NCBI GenBank assembly: GCA_033782935.1
Contig: JAWQEG010000286.1
Span: forward strand, 6,067,001-6,131,000
Length of the DNA: 64,000 bases
Origin: Petrolisthes cinctipes
Lineage: Eukaryota; Arthropoda; Malacostraca; Decapoda; Porcellanidae
Direction: 5' to 3'
Numbering within the stretch: the first letter of the stretch is position 1; each line of letters begins with the position of its first letter. The notes under the pieces are model-generated. The model had not been told where the DNA came from. It was given only the letters and a program-made list of their open reading frames with translations, and did no database searches. Position numbers and translations under genes: made by a program. Of this stretch, positions 1 through 10,439 are shown piece by piece.

Positions 1-136
1 GTGTATATGTATAGAATAAGAATAACTAACCAAGATTGGGAAAGGAGATTAGAGATGACAAATGAAGATGTAGCCAGGAATGTGTAGATGCCACACACCC
101 CCAGAGTAAACGCTGGCCAGTCGTTCCTCTCACAGC

Positions 137-3100
137 TCAAGTTCAAGTTCAAGTTCAAGTTTAGGGTCCCGCAGAGGGCCGCTTATGGGCGGCGTAATAT
201 GCGAGGGTTGTGCGGGGGATTTAGGGATCCAGGGCAGGATTAGCAAGAGGGTTAGGATAAGGGTGGATTGGGTCAGGAACTGTATATTGAGGATTAGGAT
301 TGGGGAGGTAATGATTGGTGATCCTATTTCTAAACGTGTCAAGAGTGGGGCTATTAACTACGTGAGATGGGAAATGATTCCACTCTTGGATGCTGCGGGG
401 AAAGAATGAGTGCCTAAATATATCAGTGCTTGTCTGGTATGTATGGTATTTTAAGTTTTGGCTGCCTCTAGTGGATTGTATACTTGTAGGGTGTAGATAT
501 GTGTCTTTGTCTATGTCAACTAACTTGTTTGTGATTTTGTATATCATCTGTTGTCTGTGTATCTGTCTTCGTGTTACTAATGGGTCTAGTTTTGTGTCTT
601 GTTTAAGCAAAGTGACTGATGTAGTGTGTCTGTAATCACGTCTGGCCCATCTTGCAGTCTTGTTTTGTATGGACTCTAATTTATTGATATTATTGTAAGT
701 GTGTGGGTCCCAGACGGTGTCGCAATAATCTAAATGTGGCCGAACGAAAGTGTTACATGCAATAATTTTGGTGTCTGTGTTACACCTGCTGAGGTTCCTG
801 CGCAAGAACCCCAGGACCCTACTAGCTTTGGCCCTGATGCTACCTATGTGTGTGTTCCACCTCATGTCCGCTGAGATGTGGACGCCCAAGTATTTGTTGT
901 GGGAAGTGACTGTGTTGAGGTTGGTGTTGTGTAGTTGGTATGTATATGGAATGACATTATGGGCCCGGGTAAAACGGATGTGATGGCATTTGTCTGGTCT
1001 AAATGTCATCAGCCACTTGACTTCCCAGTCTTCAAGTGCAGTTAGGTCGTCCTGTAGTCGAAGGCAGTCATTCCTATCTTTAATCGGTCTGTAAACTAAG
1101 CTATCGTCTGCAAAGAGTCTAGTGGTAGAGGAAAGTGAGAGTGGGAGGTCATTAATGTATGAAAGGAAGAGAAGGGGACCCAGGACAGTGCCCTGGGGTA
1201 CCCCAGAAGTCACAGGAACAGATGGAGACTGACTACCGTCAAGAACTACACGTTGCTTACTGGTAGTCAAGAACGTTCTAATCCAGTGAAGAAGTTGTCC
1301 CTGTATGCCATAGAATTCTAATTTGTGTAGTAGTCTTTGGTGAGGAACTTTGTCGAAGGCTTTGGCAAAGTCTAATACTATGGCGTCAACCTGTCTAATT
1401 TTTGTGTCATTGAGGGACTGTAAGATGTCATGAGTAGTTACCAGTAGCTGCGTCTCACACGAGCGTGTAGGCCGAAAACCGTTTTGATTGTCAGTCAGTA
1501 TATTTTGTCTATCAAAGTGGTCCATTATGTGTCTATGAATAATGTGTTCTAAAATTTTGCAGGGGACCGAGGTAAGTGAAATAGGTCTATAATTAATGGG
1601 AAGGGTTCTGTCTCCGGATTTAAAAATTGGGGTCACATTTGCCAAAAGCCAGTCTCGGGGGAGTTCACCGGTCTGTAAAGTCTGTGAGAATATAACCTGC
1701 AGGACAGGGGCAAGAACGCTAGTATTAGTCCTCAATATCCTGCAGGGTATATTGTCTGGTCCAGTCGCTTTGTGTATGTCTACCTCGGATAAAAGTTTCT
1801 CAATTCCTTGGGTGTTTATATGAATGGGAGGGATAGGTGGGTGTGATGGTGTTGGCATGTCTGGTAAGTGTTCATGTTCATGGGTAAAAACGGACTGGAC
1901 TTGTGTGCTAAGGGCGTTGGCTTTGCCTTGTGGGTGTGTAACCAAGGAATTGTTATGTAGTAATGTTGTAATACCGGTCGAGTCTTGTTTGCGTGCTTTA
2001 AAATAGCCGAAGAATTTTTTGTGGTTTTGTGTGTTGTCTGCGAGGAAAGTGGATGTGTATTTAGTTTCTGCTTGTTTAGTTTCTTTCTGTAGTGTTTTCT
2101 GTATATTTTTGTATTCTAACCAGTGTTCTGTATCGTTGTATCGTTTTGCTCTGTTGTATGCCTTTACCTTGTTTCTGTGTAGTCTCTTTAATTGTCTATT
2201 GTACCATGGTAATGACCGGTTATTTGTGATGGTTTTCGTGGGTATGTGCTTGTCCATTGTGTCACGTATAAAGTCACGAAGTCTGGTCCAGTTTGTTTCC
2301 ACATAGCTGGCCATTGGGTCTGAGTCAAGGAACGAGTCACGAAATTCAACTAAGTCTTGGGTAATTCCACCCATGTCAGCTCTGTTGTACATGTAAATTG
2401 TCCTGGGTAATTGTTTTTGTGTTGTTGGCTTGATGTTTGCGTCAATGAGTACCATCTCATGGTCACTAAGACCAGGTAGTACTCGTGTCCGTGTAATTAA
2501 GGAAATGTTGTTTGTGAGAAATAAGTCTAATATGTTGGATGTGACCCCGTGTCTTATGTTAGGATTATGTCTTTCTACACTGACTTGTGTGCATGTTGGT
2601 TCGAGTACTGTTTGGGTAAGTGAGTGGGTGTTAATGATGTCAATGAAATTTTCATGTAAGAGTTTCCTATCAGTCTGTAATAGTAAGTCGCCTTCATGGG
2701 TGGAATTGTCCAGTGTCGCCTGTGCTGTCCAGTTTATGTCGAGAAGGTTAAAGTCACCAGCCAACCATATATTTTTGGAGGGGTCAATTTTAGATAAACA
2801 ATCGTCAAGGGTCTGCAGGTATTCTAAGTTTGAATTTGGGGGACGATAAAATGATCCTATAATGAGTGTCCTGCAGCCCTGTATCTGTATTTTAGTCCAT
2901 ATAATTTCAGAGTCCGCGTTCAGTTCGGTGGCTGGGGTCGCAACTAGTCCTGGCTTTGTCGCAATTAGGACTCCGCCATGTTTATCGTCTATTCTGTCCT
3001 TCTTGTGTAGGGTCATATTATAGGGACTGTCCGTCGGGAAGATTTCACTGTCCTGGATGTCAGGTGTGAGCCAGGTCTCTGTCCCTATAATAATGTCGGG

Positions 3101-4163
3101 GTCATAGGTCTGGAGGGTTTGGTGAAAGGCGGCTCTTTTGTTTATGATGCTGCGGAAGTTAATGATTAGGGTACGAAGGGAAGACAGTTTTTTATGGGTG
3201 ATGGAGTCGAGTGTGGTGTTGGTGGTAGAATGGGGTGTGAGGATGGATGATCTATTGGGGATGGTGATTGGTGTTTTGGAGAATGAGTGTGCACTATGGA
3301 GAGTCTGGTTGGGTGTAGAATGGTTTGGGAGTGGAGGAGTGGATGATGCGGAGTTAAGGGAAGTCATGTCTTGCTGTCGGTTTTGTGTAGGGGAGGAATT
3401 GTCTCTGTTGCGTCTACCTAAACGTCGGGTGATCCTATCTAATGGTGGAGGTGTGTTGTGAGTTGTGGGTGGTGGTGAAGATGAAGTGGTGGTGTCTAAT
3501 AAACTGAAACTATTTGTGTAGTGTATTGGGGAGTAAAAAAGGGAGGAGGTAAAATTGGGCGCACCACAGTCCCAGCAGATCCACGAAAGGCTCCGACCCT
3601 CCAATCCGTCGAACGCCGCAGTGAAGCCCCCAACACAGCTGACATGATACCAGCCTGCATGCTGGGAAACCTCACAGCAGCGATCGCACTGGATGGCCCG
3701 CTGGCCCCATTTGACCGCCCGTCGGCATAATTGACAGGGGTACTTTGGGGCGCGGGGGCCAGGGTTGATCAGAGCCCCTGTGTCACCACACAACATAAGG
3801 AGCAACAGGGCACCCCGGAGATTGCCAAGGCAAGCCACCTTTAACCCTTGATGGCCCTTAGGGGTGCCCAGGTTCCCAAACAGGTGTGTGTATATGGAGG
3901 TGTAGGTGTAGATGTCTGGTGTTAGTGAGTCTGGTGTGTTGGTATGTGTGCAGCCAGTGTTTTTATTGTCAGTGTTGTACAGTATTAAAACTAGTGAGCA
4001 ATATGTGTAGAATATTGTTAGTGTACATGTGTATGTTGTTTTGTGTGGGGTGTGTCTGTACATGTTTATAAAGCACCAATATAAATATACAACACAAACT
4101 TACCCCTGTACCGAGACAGTCTGCACGGCTGCAGGAAGGAATAAAACGTAAACAAACCCCTAA
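137..4163 (-). mobile_element. CR1-like non-LTR retrotransposon (LINE)
   Basis: One long minus-strand ORF (PHD-like finger, endonuclease, reverse transcriptase) is followed at its 3' end by a short UTR and about four TTGAAC hexamers (plus-strand 137-162). A tandem-hexamer tail instead of poly(A) is typical of the CR1/L2 group. The 3' UTR and C-terminus recur as a 5'-truncated copy at 38965-39690, which ends in the same hexamers and so supports the 3' boundary. The 5' boundary near 4163 is a guess: the sequence becomes AT-rich there, but I found no target-site duplication. Confidence 0.85.
221..4063 (-). CDS. LINE polyprotein: PHD-like finger, APE endonuclease, reverse transcriptase
   Basis: A 1280-codon uninterrupted ORF. 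Residues 85-103 are a hydrophobic run followed by a GD...NPGP motif, resembling a degenerate 2A peptide. Residues 110-168 hold Cys/His pairs of a PHD-type finger (CQLC, CDRC, HVSC, CWDC). Residues 200-290 are a Ser/Thr/Pro-rich linker. Residues 297-545 are an APE-type endonuclease with ETW (329-331), FYRPP (405-409), GDFN (436-439) and SDH (533-535). Residues about 800-1060 are the reverse transcriptase, with SGVPQGTVLGP and the catalytic FADD (984-987). The C-terminal LINE domain follows. It nicks target DNA and primes reverse transcription there. All catalytic motifs are present and no frameshift is visible, so it may be a young copy. ATG at 4063 is the first in frame; an internal start nearer the finger is possible. 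Clade assignment (CR1/L2-like) is by motif only. Confidence 0.9.
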   Translation of the reverse strand: MYRHTPHKTTYTCTLTIFYTYCSLVLILYNTDNKNTGCTHTNTPDSLTPDIYTYTSIYTHLFGNLGTPKGHQGLKVACLGNLRGALLLLMLCGDTGALINPGPRAPKYPCQLCRRAVKWGQRAIQCDRCCEVSQHAGWYHVSCVGGFTAAFDGLEGRSLSWICWDCGAPNFTSSLFYSPIHYTNSFSLLDTTTSSSPPPTTHNTPPPLDRITRRLGRRNRDNSSPTQNRQQDMTSLNSASSTPPLPNHSTPNQTLHSAHSFSKTPITIPNRSSILTPHSTTNTTLDSITHKKLSSLRTLIINFRSIINKRAAFHQTLQTYDPDIIIGTETWLTPDIQDSEIFPTDSPYNMTLHKKDRIDDKHGGVLIATKPGLVATPATELNADSEIIWTKIQIQGCRTLIIGSFYRPPNSNLEYLQTLDDCLSKIDPSKNIWLAGDFNLLDINWTAQATLDNSTHEGDLLLQTDRKLLHENFIDIINTHSLTQTVLEPTCTQVSVERHNPNIRHGVTSNILDLFLTNNISLITRTRVLPGLSDHEMVLIDANIKPTTQKQLPRTIYMYNRADMGGITQDLVEFRDSFLDSDPMASYVETNWTRLRDFIRDTMDKHIPTKTITNNRSLPWYNRQLKRLHRNKVKAYNRAKRYNDTEHWLEYKNIQKTLQKETKQAETKYTSTFLADNTQNHKKFFGYFKARKQDSTGITTLLHNNSLVTHPQGKANALSTQVQSVFTHEHEHLPDMPTPSHPPIPPIHINTQGIEKLLSEVDIHKATGPDNIPCRILRTNTSVLAPVLQVIFSQTLQTGELPRDWLLANVTPIFKSGDRTLPINYRPISLTSVPCKILEHIIHRHIMDHFDRQNILTDNQNGFRPTRSCETQLLVTTHDILQSLNDTKIRQVDAIVLDFAKAFDKVPHQRLLHKLEFYGIQGQLLHWIRTFLTTSKQRVVLDGSQSPSVPVTSGVPQGTVLGPLLFLSYINDLPLSLSSTTRLFADDSLVYRPIKDRNDCLRLQDDLTALEDWEVKWLMTFRPDKCHHIRFTRAHNVIPYTYQLHNTNLNTVTSHNKYLGVHISADMRWNTHIGSIRAKASRVLGFLRRNLSRCNTDTKIIACNTFVRPHLDYCDTVWDPHTYNNINKLESIQNKTARWARRDYRHTTSVTLLKQDTKLDPLVTRRQIHRQQMIYKITNKLVDIDKDTYLHPTSIQSTRGSQNLKYHTYQTSTDIFRHSFFPRSIQEWNHFPSHVVNSPTLDTFRNRITNHYLPNPNPQYTVPDPIHPYPNPLANPALDP

Positions 4164-6600
4164 CTTGTGTTAGGGGTCAGTTATATATAAAAAAAGAGAA
4201 TTTATAATAAAACCTATGAATTTAACTAAAAAGGATATAAAATTTTTAAAAAGATGATAAAATACACTAAAAAAAAGAACTGTATTATTAAAAATAGTGA
4301 AAATTGAGGGGTGGGGGGCGGTGTTATGTTGAGGGAGAGTCTGTGTAAATTTAAAAGACACTAAAAACGGTAATAAAAAGAAGGAAAAGATGACGTGAAA
4401 TGACAGCCAGAACAAACAATCTCGATACTTATCTTGATGAAATGTGATGATATGAAGGGTTCGTTAATTGAAAAAAAGGAAAGGATAAATGAGAAGGAAG
4501 ACGGAGCTCGGGGAGGACACGTCCGAGTCCTGGGACCTCACAACATATTCTTATTCACCCTCCTCAAGTCCGTCCTTGTTCCTTCCCAGATGAGAATACC
4601 CACAGCAGGCAAAATCCTCCTTTTCCCTGGGAAATGCACACAGGGAAAATGCCTGATTAAAGAAGGTTTAAGTTACACAGCCCACCATTAGCTGCCAACC
4701 TCCTCAAGCTCGTACAGCTGGTCTCGCTCTCGCTCCGTCAGTGTTGCCAACGAGTAAAGCGCCCAGCCACCCACACATACACAATACTATTCTGTTGGAA
4801 TATAGAATAAATAACCAGGACACTGTGAATGTTACGTATCCCACTTCTGCCACCATCATGTTACAGTGGTGAGACTCTTCACGCCGGTAGAGACCCCACC
4901 CAACTGTCACCATCATGTACTCGTGGGTCGCCCACCTCAGCTTGTGGAAATACCTGCCAAGGAACTCTCATTTATCAGTTTGGCTGGTTTTCACATACCA
5001 CCCGATACAGACCTGGCTTCAGTCAACTTATGACTCGTTGTCTGAATTACCACTCTCGTCTTCCTGGGGAATTAAGTTAATTACACAAGGTTTAGAGTAA
5101 ACTCGTGGACTTGTCTCAATTTACTGTAGTATATCAGATTACAGATTACAGGTTATACCAGACATCTTGTGTCTCTCTAAGATTATGTAGGAGGTGAATC
5201 TTCTCGCTTAGGGCAGGACTCCATCCTCCCTAGCCGTCTAGCCCATGGCCGGGCTCCAAGTGCGCCTCTCTTCTCTCGATCCTTCCTCACGTACCACACC
5301 CTTTCGTACGTGACAGATTGCAACGATGGTGTTGATAATGCTTAGCTTATATATGAGATATAGACATGTTAGATACGAGTTTATATAAGGATAATGTGAG
5401 TAAATATATATTGTCCCTTTCTCTTCATACAAGATGGCAATATGCAGTTGATTATAGCATAGAGATTAACATACAGATAATTACAGAGTGAATCTAGCAA
5501 TCAGTAGCTCAGCATGGAAACTTCCCATCATGCTGTCAGATCAGCACATTCTAAGGATGTTGTGTCTGGTGAAACTGGTTTGAACTGCTTTCAACCCTTA
5601 CGGTATATTTCACCAACTATAGATGTATCATGTATCGCGAACGTGGATACAGGCGCGGATACAGGCTACCCATCAGTGGCTAAGTTTTCCAACACATAAC
5701 AATTTTACCTTGAGAAAACACAAAACAAAGCGACGTAGTAATATACTGTTTATAGATTTTAGCTTATCAGACACATCGTCGTCAACTCACAACATAGAAG
5801 ATGCCCGACCATATTCCAAGATGTTGTGAATGACGGTGTAGCTGCTCTCTCCTGATATTGACGTGTATAAATAAGGTATCGTCATCTACTAACGCTTTCA
5901 GGGCCCGTATCGCACTGTTTTTCGGAAATAACTCTGTAACTAAAGGTTGGATCAGTACGATATTTTGCCAGATGAGAAGAGAAGCTACGGTACCAACATC
6001 ATCACGAAGCTCCACTGTCTCATCTGGTGCGACACCCAATAATCTCGGGGCCTCGCAAGAGTCACGGGCTACTGATAGCCTACAGCGTCCTGTAACTGTC
6101 ATTTTGTCCGTAGCCTTTCGCTCATATTATTATTGAAAGAATTAATCATGCCGATACGAAGATTAATTTCTTTAAATTGCATATTATTCGTGAAGTGGGA
6201 AATCATAGAGAATTAATTATGTGTCGTATATTAAAATTGCATGTATAACTAATGTGTATATGTTGTATAAAGATGTAAACTTTGTTAGTCAAGTGTAGGC
6301 CTTCGAACAGTTGGGTGTGGCGCCAGGAGGTGTTGGTAGACACGCCGTTGTCTCTGCCTACCGCCTAGCCAGCCACAGTAGCTGTTCAAATTTCAGTTTG
6401 GGTTCTGCCACGCAGCACAACACACGTACATATTGCTCGTCTTGGTTTTCTTACCTCGCCCTTTTGTCTCTCGAGATGAAGAGATGACCAGAAGCTGTAT
6501 AATTCGGTAACACTACCAATATTCCCAAAGCTTCAAGGTTATTTATATATTATTGATCGATTGCAAGAGACAATTGATTGGTAATAAGGTAAGAAGGGAG
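4164..6600. other. Intergenic, no gene recognised
   Basis: AT-rich DNA with only short overlapping frames on both strands. A 106-codon minus-strand frame at 5782-6102 overlaps a 92-codon plus-strand frame; neither shows a family I recognise. I see no RNA gene, splice-site set or element terminus here. Confidence 0.5.
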
Positions 6601-6616
6601 CCGGTCTCAGTCGTGA

Positions 6617-6765
6617 GCCCGGTGTAACGGTCTGTTTTTCCCCCTGTCCGAAATCCCCCCCCGGGGAAATATGGCCCAGAATATATATTCCCATGGGGGA
6701 ATTCCCCCCTCTGGGACAATATTCCCCCAACCCCACTCCTATTATAAGAGTATGGCTTTGGCGAC
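6617..6765 (+). repeat. C-rich repeat, left copy of an outer inverted pair
   Basis: Begins near a CCCGGTGTA motif and continues through TTTTCCCC, CTGNCGAAAT and CCCCCCGGGG-type blocks. The reverse complement of 11560-11737 shows the same order of blocks with substitutions and indels. The two copies flank the large inverted repeat symmetrically. Family unknown. Confidence 0.5.
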
Positions 6766-6918
6766 ACCTGTAGTAACGACAACCTGCCACACAGGATAAT
6801 TATCCTAACGACAAAACTACCATCACTTGTGGTGTTGCCAATCGCATTTTTTTTCCCTTGTAATCATGGCGCCAACAGGCTTCACCGTTGTCCGAGCAGT
6901 GGCAGTGGAAACATCAGA

Positions 6919-7165
6919 AGATGGAGGAGCTCACTTACCACACATACTACCAATATCTGGATAGCGGAAAGTATCCTGATGGACTGAACAAAGACGAGAA
7001 GCGTAATCTTTTGTGTTGAAGATGGACATTTAATGTATAAACGAAAAATAAATAATGAAGTTCAGTTTATGGATATGGATATGGATATGCCAAGAATGTA
7101 CAGGAATTACGGCAGATGGAGGCGAAGTGGTCGAGTGTGAGTCATGTTACGAATGGTACAGTTGC
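6919..7165 (+). pseudogene. Decayed frame resembling a retroelement H2C2/PHD-type protein
   Basis: From ATG 6919 one frame reads MEELTYHTYYQYLDSGKYPD and continues a short way. A neighbouring frame then gives VEDGHLMYKRK, the order expected of the zinc-binding region just before a retroviral-type integrase core in KRAB-A/gypsy-like proteins. Further on, codons at 7088-7165 give C-x2-C, twelve residues, C-x2-C, then EWYSC, a PHD-like arrangement with Ser where the His would be. At least one frameshift separates the parts, so it is not functional. It runs into the start of the large inverted repeat. Family assignment is tentative and made from memory of motif order. Confidence 0.35.
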
Positions 7166-7828
7166 GGAAGGGAGTTTCTTTATCACCCTGGGCTCCTCTA
7201 TACCCTACCCCACAAGGAGGTGACGGAGGTGTAGAGAGTTGAACATATAACGACGGAGATGATTGGTCGATAAGTTGCTAGGAAAGTTTAGTGATAATAT
7301 AGCCTTATTATATCTAAACAAGAGAGCATTGTGGTGAACTAAATATATTATGTTTATTTGCCATATATACAGTATATGAAGAACAGTAGCATACATTGTT
7401 AATGAGGAACTGAATTATAACGCATACTGGAATATCTCGTATTTTATTCTCAGTTGTGGTTGTCATACATCAGCCAACTATTGGTGATGGGAGGGGATCT
7501 GCCTGGCATTGCTTCACGGGCTCACGGCTCGTTCTGTGATTCGTTTTAAGGCTTCAAATATTCATTTCTACCATAGTAATAGGGATAGGTTATATGCATT
7601 TTATATATTTATAGACAAATTTATAACGATTTACATTTACAGATAGTGAAGTAGTGTTATCGTTTGTTGTTAATTTTGTCATCTGTTTTCTTATTTATTT
7701 TCAGTACGAACTGTTAAAATTTATTTTGATAGAGCCTAGTGAGATGAAGAACGTTGAGTTAAAATAAGCATTTGCTTGACAAAATGGTAAGAACAACACT
7801 CTATTACGAGGAGCCTTTATTGACGACG

Positions 7829-7848
7829 TTTCGCTATTGCTTCTTCAG
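7829..7848 (-). ncRNA. Hammerhead-like core
   Basis: On the minus strand: CUGAAGA, A, a 2-bp stem (GC/GC) with an AAUA loop, then GAAA and CGUCGUC. It fits the CUGANGA...GAAA core but has a very short stem II and no obvious helix III, so activity is uncertain. Confidence 0.4.
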
Positions 7849-8217
7849 GTCAAAGGCACATCCATATAACATAAAGTACTGTGTAAATTATAGTTCTATT
7901 TTTATTTGTATGTGATTGTATTCTGTTTTGTTCCACTTCCTCCGTTACCATTCCATGTATTTTTTTTTTATTTGCCCCGATGTTTTCCTTTCCCATTATC
8001 AGCTCGTCCTCTCCGCCTCTCCCCCCCCCCCCACCATTCTACCTCCGTTTCCTTCCTCCTGCGTGAATTCACCCACCCCTACTATCTTTCCCCCTCCCAA
8101 CTTCTCTTTCCCCCTCCCCCCTCCTCCCGCCTATCACGTGATCCTTCCGCCTTCCCTCTCCCCCTCTATAAGCGGTATACATATATATTCGTTTACACTA
8201 CCTGTCCTCACTCATAC

Positions 8218-8246
8218 CTGAAGAGGGCTACTTGATGTAACCGAAA
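8218..8246 (+). ncRNA. Hammerhead-like core
   Basis: CUGAAGA is followed by GG...CC plus an inner UAC/GUA pairing, then GAAA. Two AATAAA-like signals lie within 35 bases downstream. Confidence 0.45.
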
Positions 8247-8341
8247 AGTCGTATATCTATTTCAATAAATTACAAATAAATGTGGGTTTTTCACTAGACT
8301 TCTGCATTCACAGCATTGTGAATTTTTTTTGTTCATTATAC

Positions 8342-8375
8342 ATTTATATATTTATTCTATAGCAAAATGCATAAC

Positions 8376-8423
<48 letters not shown>

Positions 8424-9327
8424 TGGGTTAACCACCCAAACACCTGACAACCATGCCTCGCCCTTCCACCTCAACCTTCCTTCCGCCCTCTCAGCACCTG
8501 TATTCTTTATCTTCACTTTCTCTTCATTTTCATACGTTATTTTTTTACTTCATATATATCTCTCTCGCTCATATAATTTATATTTAATTACATCGTGGTT
8601 ACAATATTTACAACACATAACACTGCATGTATTAAAATTTTTACTTTATTTCCTCACCACCCAAGAACTGCAATGTAGGGTGTGGAGAGTGTTGCCGCTC
8701 GTGATGCTTTTAACGTATATATTTTTATTAAGAAAAGATATATTTTTAATTATTTTCTTTCAAATTATATTATAGACATAAACATTACTTTACTTACCTA
8801 ACCAAGAACTACGGTATAATTCGATAAAAGAGACAACATGGTATTATATAAGCAACATTTCTTTATTGCCACACAAAGACCTTATTTTATCATTTTTTTA
8901 TACCTCAACCTCGGGATTGAAGGTCGTGGCCTGAGACTGAGGTCCCGAGATTATCGAGTAACGCTTCGAGGTGTTGGTTGCTTCACATGTTTGTTTATAC
9001 GTCACTTAATATATTATGCTTTATATATTTCTTTTTATTTGGGATACCAAAATATTTACGTCAAAATGGTGTTGTTATGTGTTATTATCTGTGTGCCTTT
9101 TACATCATATCACAGAAGTTATGAATCCCTAGTTTAGGGAACATTTCAACACACTACACAAGGAACTACACGGCCTGACCCCACCAGAAACTTGGTTTAA
9201 CTTTTCTCAGCTTATATATATATGGGTGTGTGTGTGTGTGTGTGTAACTCTCTGTTTTAATATTGTAGAAAACCTCATAACAAGTCCTCTCTATTCATCA
9301 CAAACGAAATTTTCTACCATCATAATA

Positions 9328-9392
<65 letters not shown>

Positions 9393-9470
9393 GCCTTTCT
9401 CTCCCTCTCTCTCTGTCCATCTGTTTGTATGTTTCGTCCTCTTCCTCTCACTCTCCCCCTCCCCCACTTC

Positions 9471-9509
<39 letters not shown>

Positions 9510-9965
9510 AATGGAGACCTGCTTACTATGTAGGGCCATATGTATAAAAATATATTTGTGAATGGGTTTATAGTTATATAATGCGGTTTATGTTTGAGGG
9601 TTTACCATGTGACCTGAATGAAAATTCTTAGGGATACTGAATACCAGTATATTTGTTTTATCTTCATTGTTGCCATGTTTCCAATGTAAACATTGCAATT
9701 GTCATTAGCTTCATTCTGTCATCATTTCTGTTACTATATATAGTTTGTCAGCCTTAACGGCAACCTGGCTATCTCCACCCTTTTTGCTCTCGTTTCCTCC
9801 CTACCTGTCCTCAAGCACCCCCAACACACACCCAGTTCCCTCGCTCACCCCCGCAACCTCCCCCCCCCCCCCTACAACGGTCGAGTTAGTAACTCGACCG
9901 TGCCCCCTACCACCTCCGACTCTACCCTTCCCCATGGAGCGCGCATATTTAAGGTTCAGAGTACT
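8342..9965. other. Spacer of the large inverted repeat
   Basis: About 1.6 kb of AT-rich DNA with microsatellites: (TA)n at 8379-8421, (GT)n at 9225-9244, (TC)n at 9332-9388 and 9473-9506. Frames across the (TC)n tracts encode only Ser-Leu or Arg-Glu repeats. No gene seen. Confidence 0.7.
9332..9506. repeat. (TC)n microsatellite, two blocks
   Basis: A 57-base pure TC run, then a degenerate C/T-rich stretch and a second 34-base TC run. Confidence 0.95.
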
Positions 9966-10060
9966 GTATAATGAACAAGAAAAATTCACAATGCCGTGAA
10001 TGCAGAAGTCTAGTGAAAAACCCACATTTATTTGTAATTTATTGAAATAGATATACGACT

Positions 10061-10089
10061 TTTCGGTTACATCAAGTAGCCCTCTTCAG
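10061..10089 (-). ncRNA. Hammerhead-like core
   Basis: Mirror copy of the core at 8218-8246, with the same CUGAAGA, GG/CC stem and GAAA. Confidence 0.45.
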
Positions 10090-10419
10090 GTATGAGTGAG
10101 GACAGGTAGTGTAAACGAATAAATATGTATACCGCTTATAGAGGGGGAGAGGGAAGGCGGAAGGGTCACGTGATAGGCGGGGGGAGGGGGAAAGAGAGTA
10201 GGGGTGGGTGAATTCACGCAGGAGGTAGAATGGTGGGGTGGGGGGGAGAGGCGGAGAGGACGAGCTGATAATGGGAAAGAAAAGAACATCGGGGCAAATA
10301 AAAAAATATATATGGAATGGTAACGGAGGAAGTGGAACAAAACAGAATACAATCACATACAAATAAAAATAGAACTATAAGTTACACAGTACTTTATGTT
10401 ATATGGATGTGCCTTTGAC

Positions 10420-10439
10420 CTGAAGAAGCAATAGCGAAA
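10420..10439 (+). ncRNA. Hammerhead-like core
   Basis: Mirror copy of the core at 7829-7848. Confidence 0.4.

Larger units (their letters stand above)
7155..8341 (+). repeat. Large inverted repeat, left arm (PLE-related)
   Basis: The reverse complement of 9966-11114 follows this arm almost base for base, with small indels mainly in the pyrimidine-rich stretch at 7980-8170. The arm contains two hammerhead-like cores in opposite orientations (7829-7848 minus, 8218-8246 plus). Its inner end has GTGGGTTTTTC followed by CATTGTGAATT, a sequence pair also found at the end of the PLE remnant at 17125-17165. This points to origin from inverted PLE terminal repeats. Reading frames in both arms are mirror images and most likely non-coding. 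Confidence 0.8.

Noticed and set aside
5782..6136. Overlapping 106- and 92-codon frames on opposite strands as genes
   Set aside because: No recognisable motif, no supporting splice or transcript signals; overlap on opposite strands suggests chance openness.
7906..8235. Pro/Ser-rich frames in both arms of the inverted repeat
   Set aside because: Conserved only because the arms are copies; several frames are open through the pyrimidine tract and lengths differ by indels that are not multiples of three.
9226..9561. 111-codon plus and 82-codon minus frames
   Set aside because: They translate (TC)n/(GA)n microsatellites into Ser-Leu or Arg-Glu repeats.
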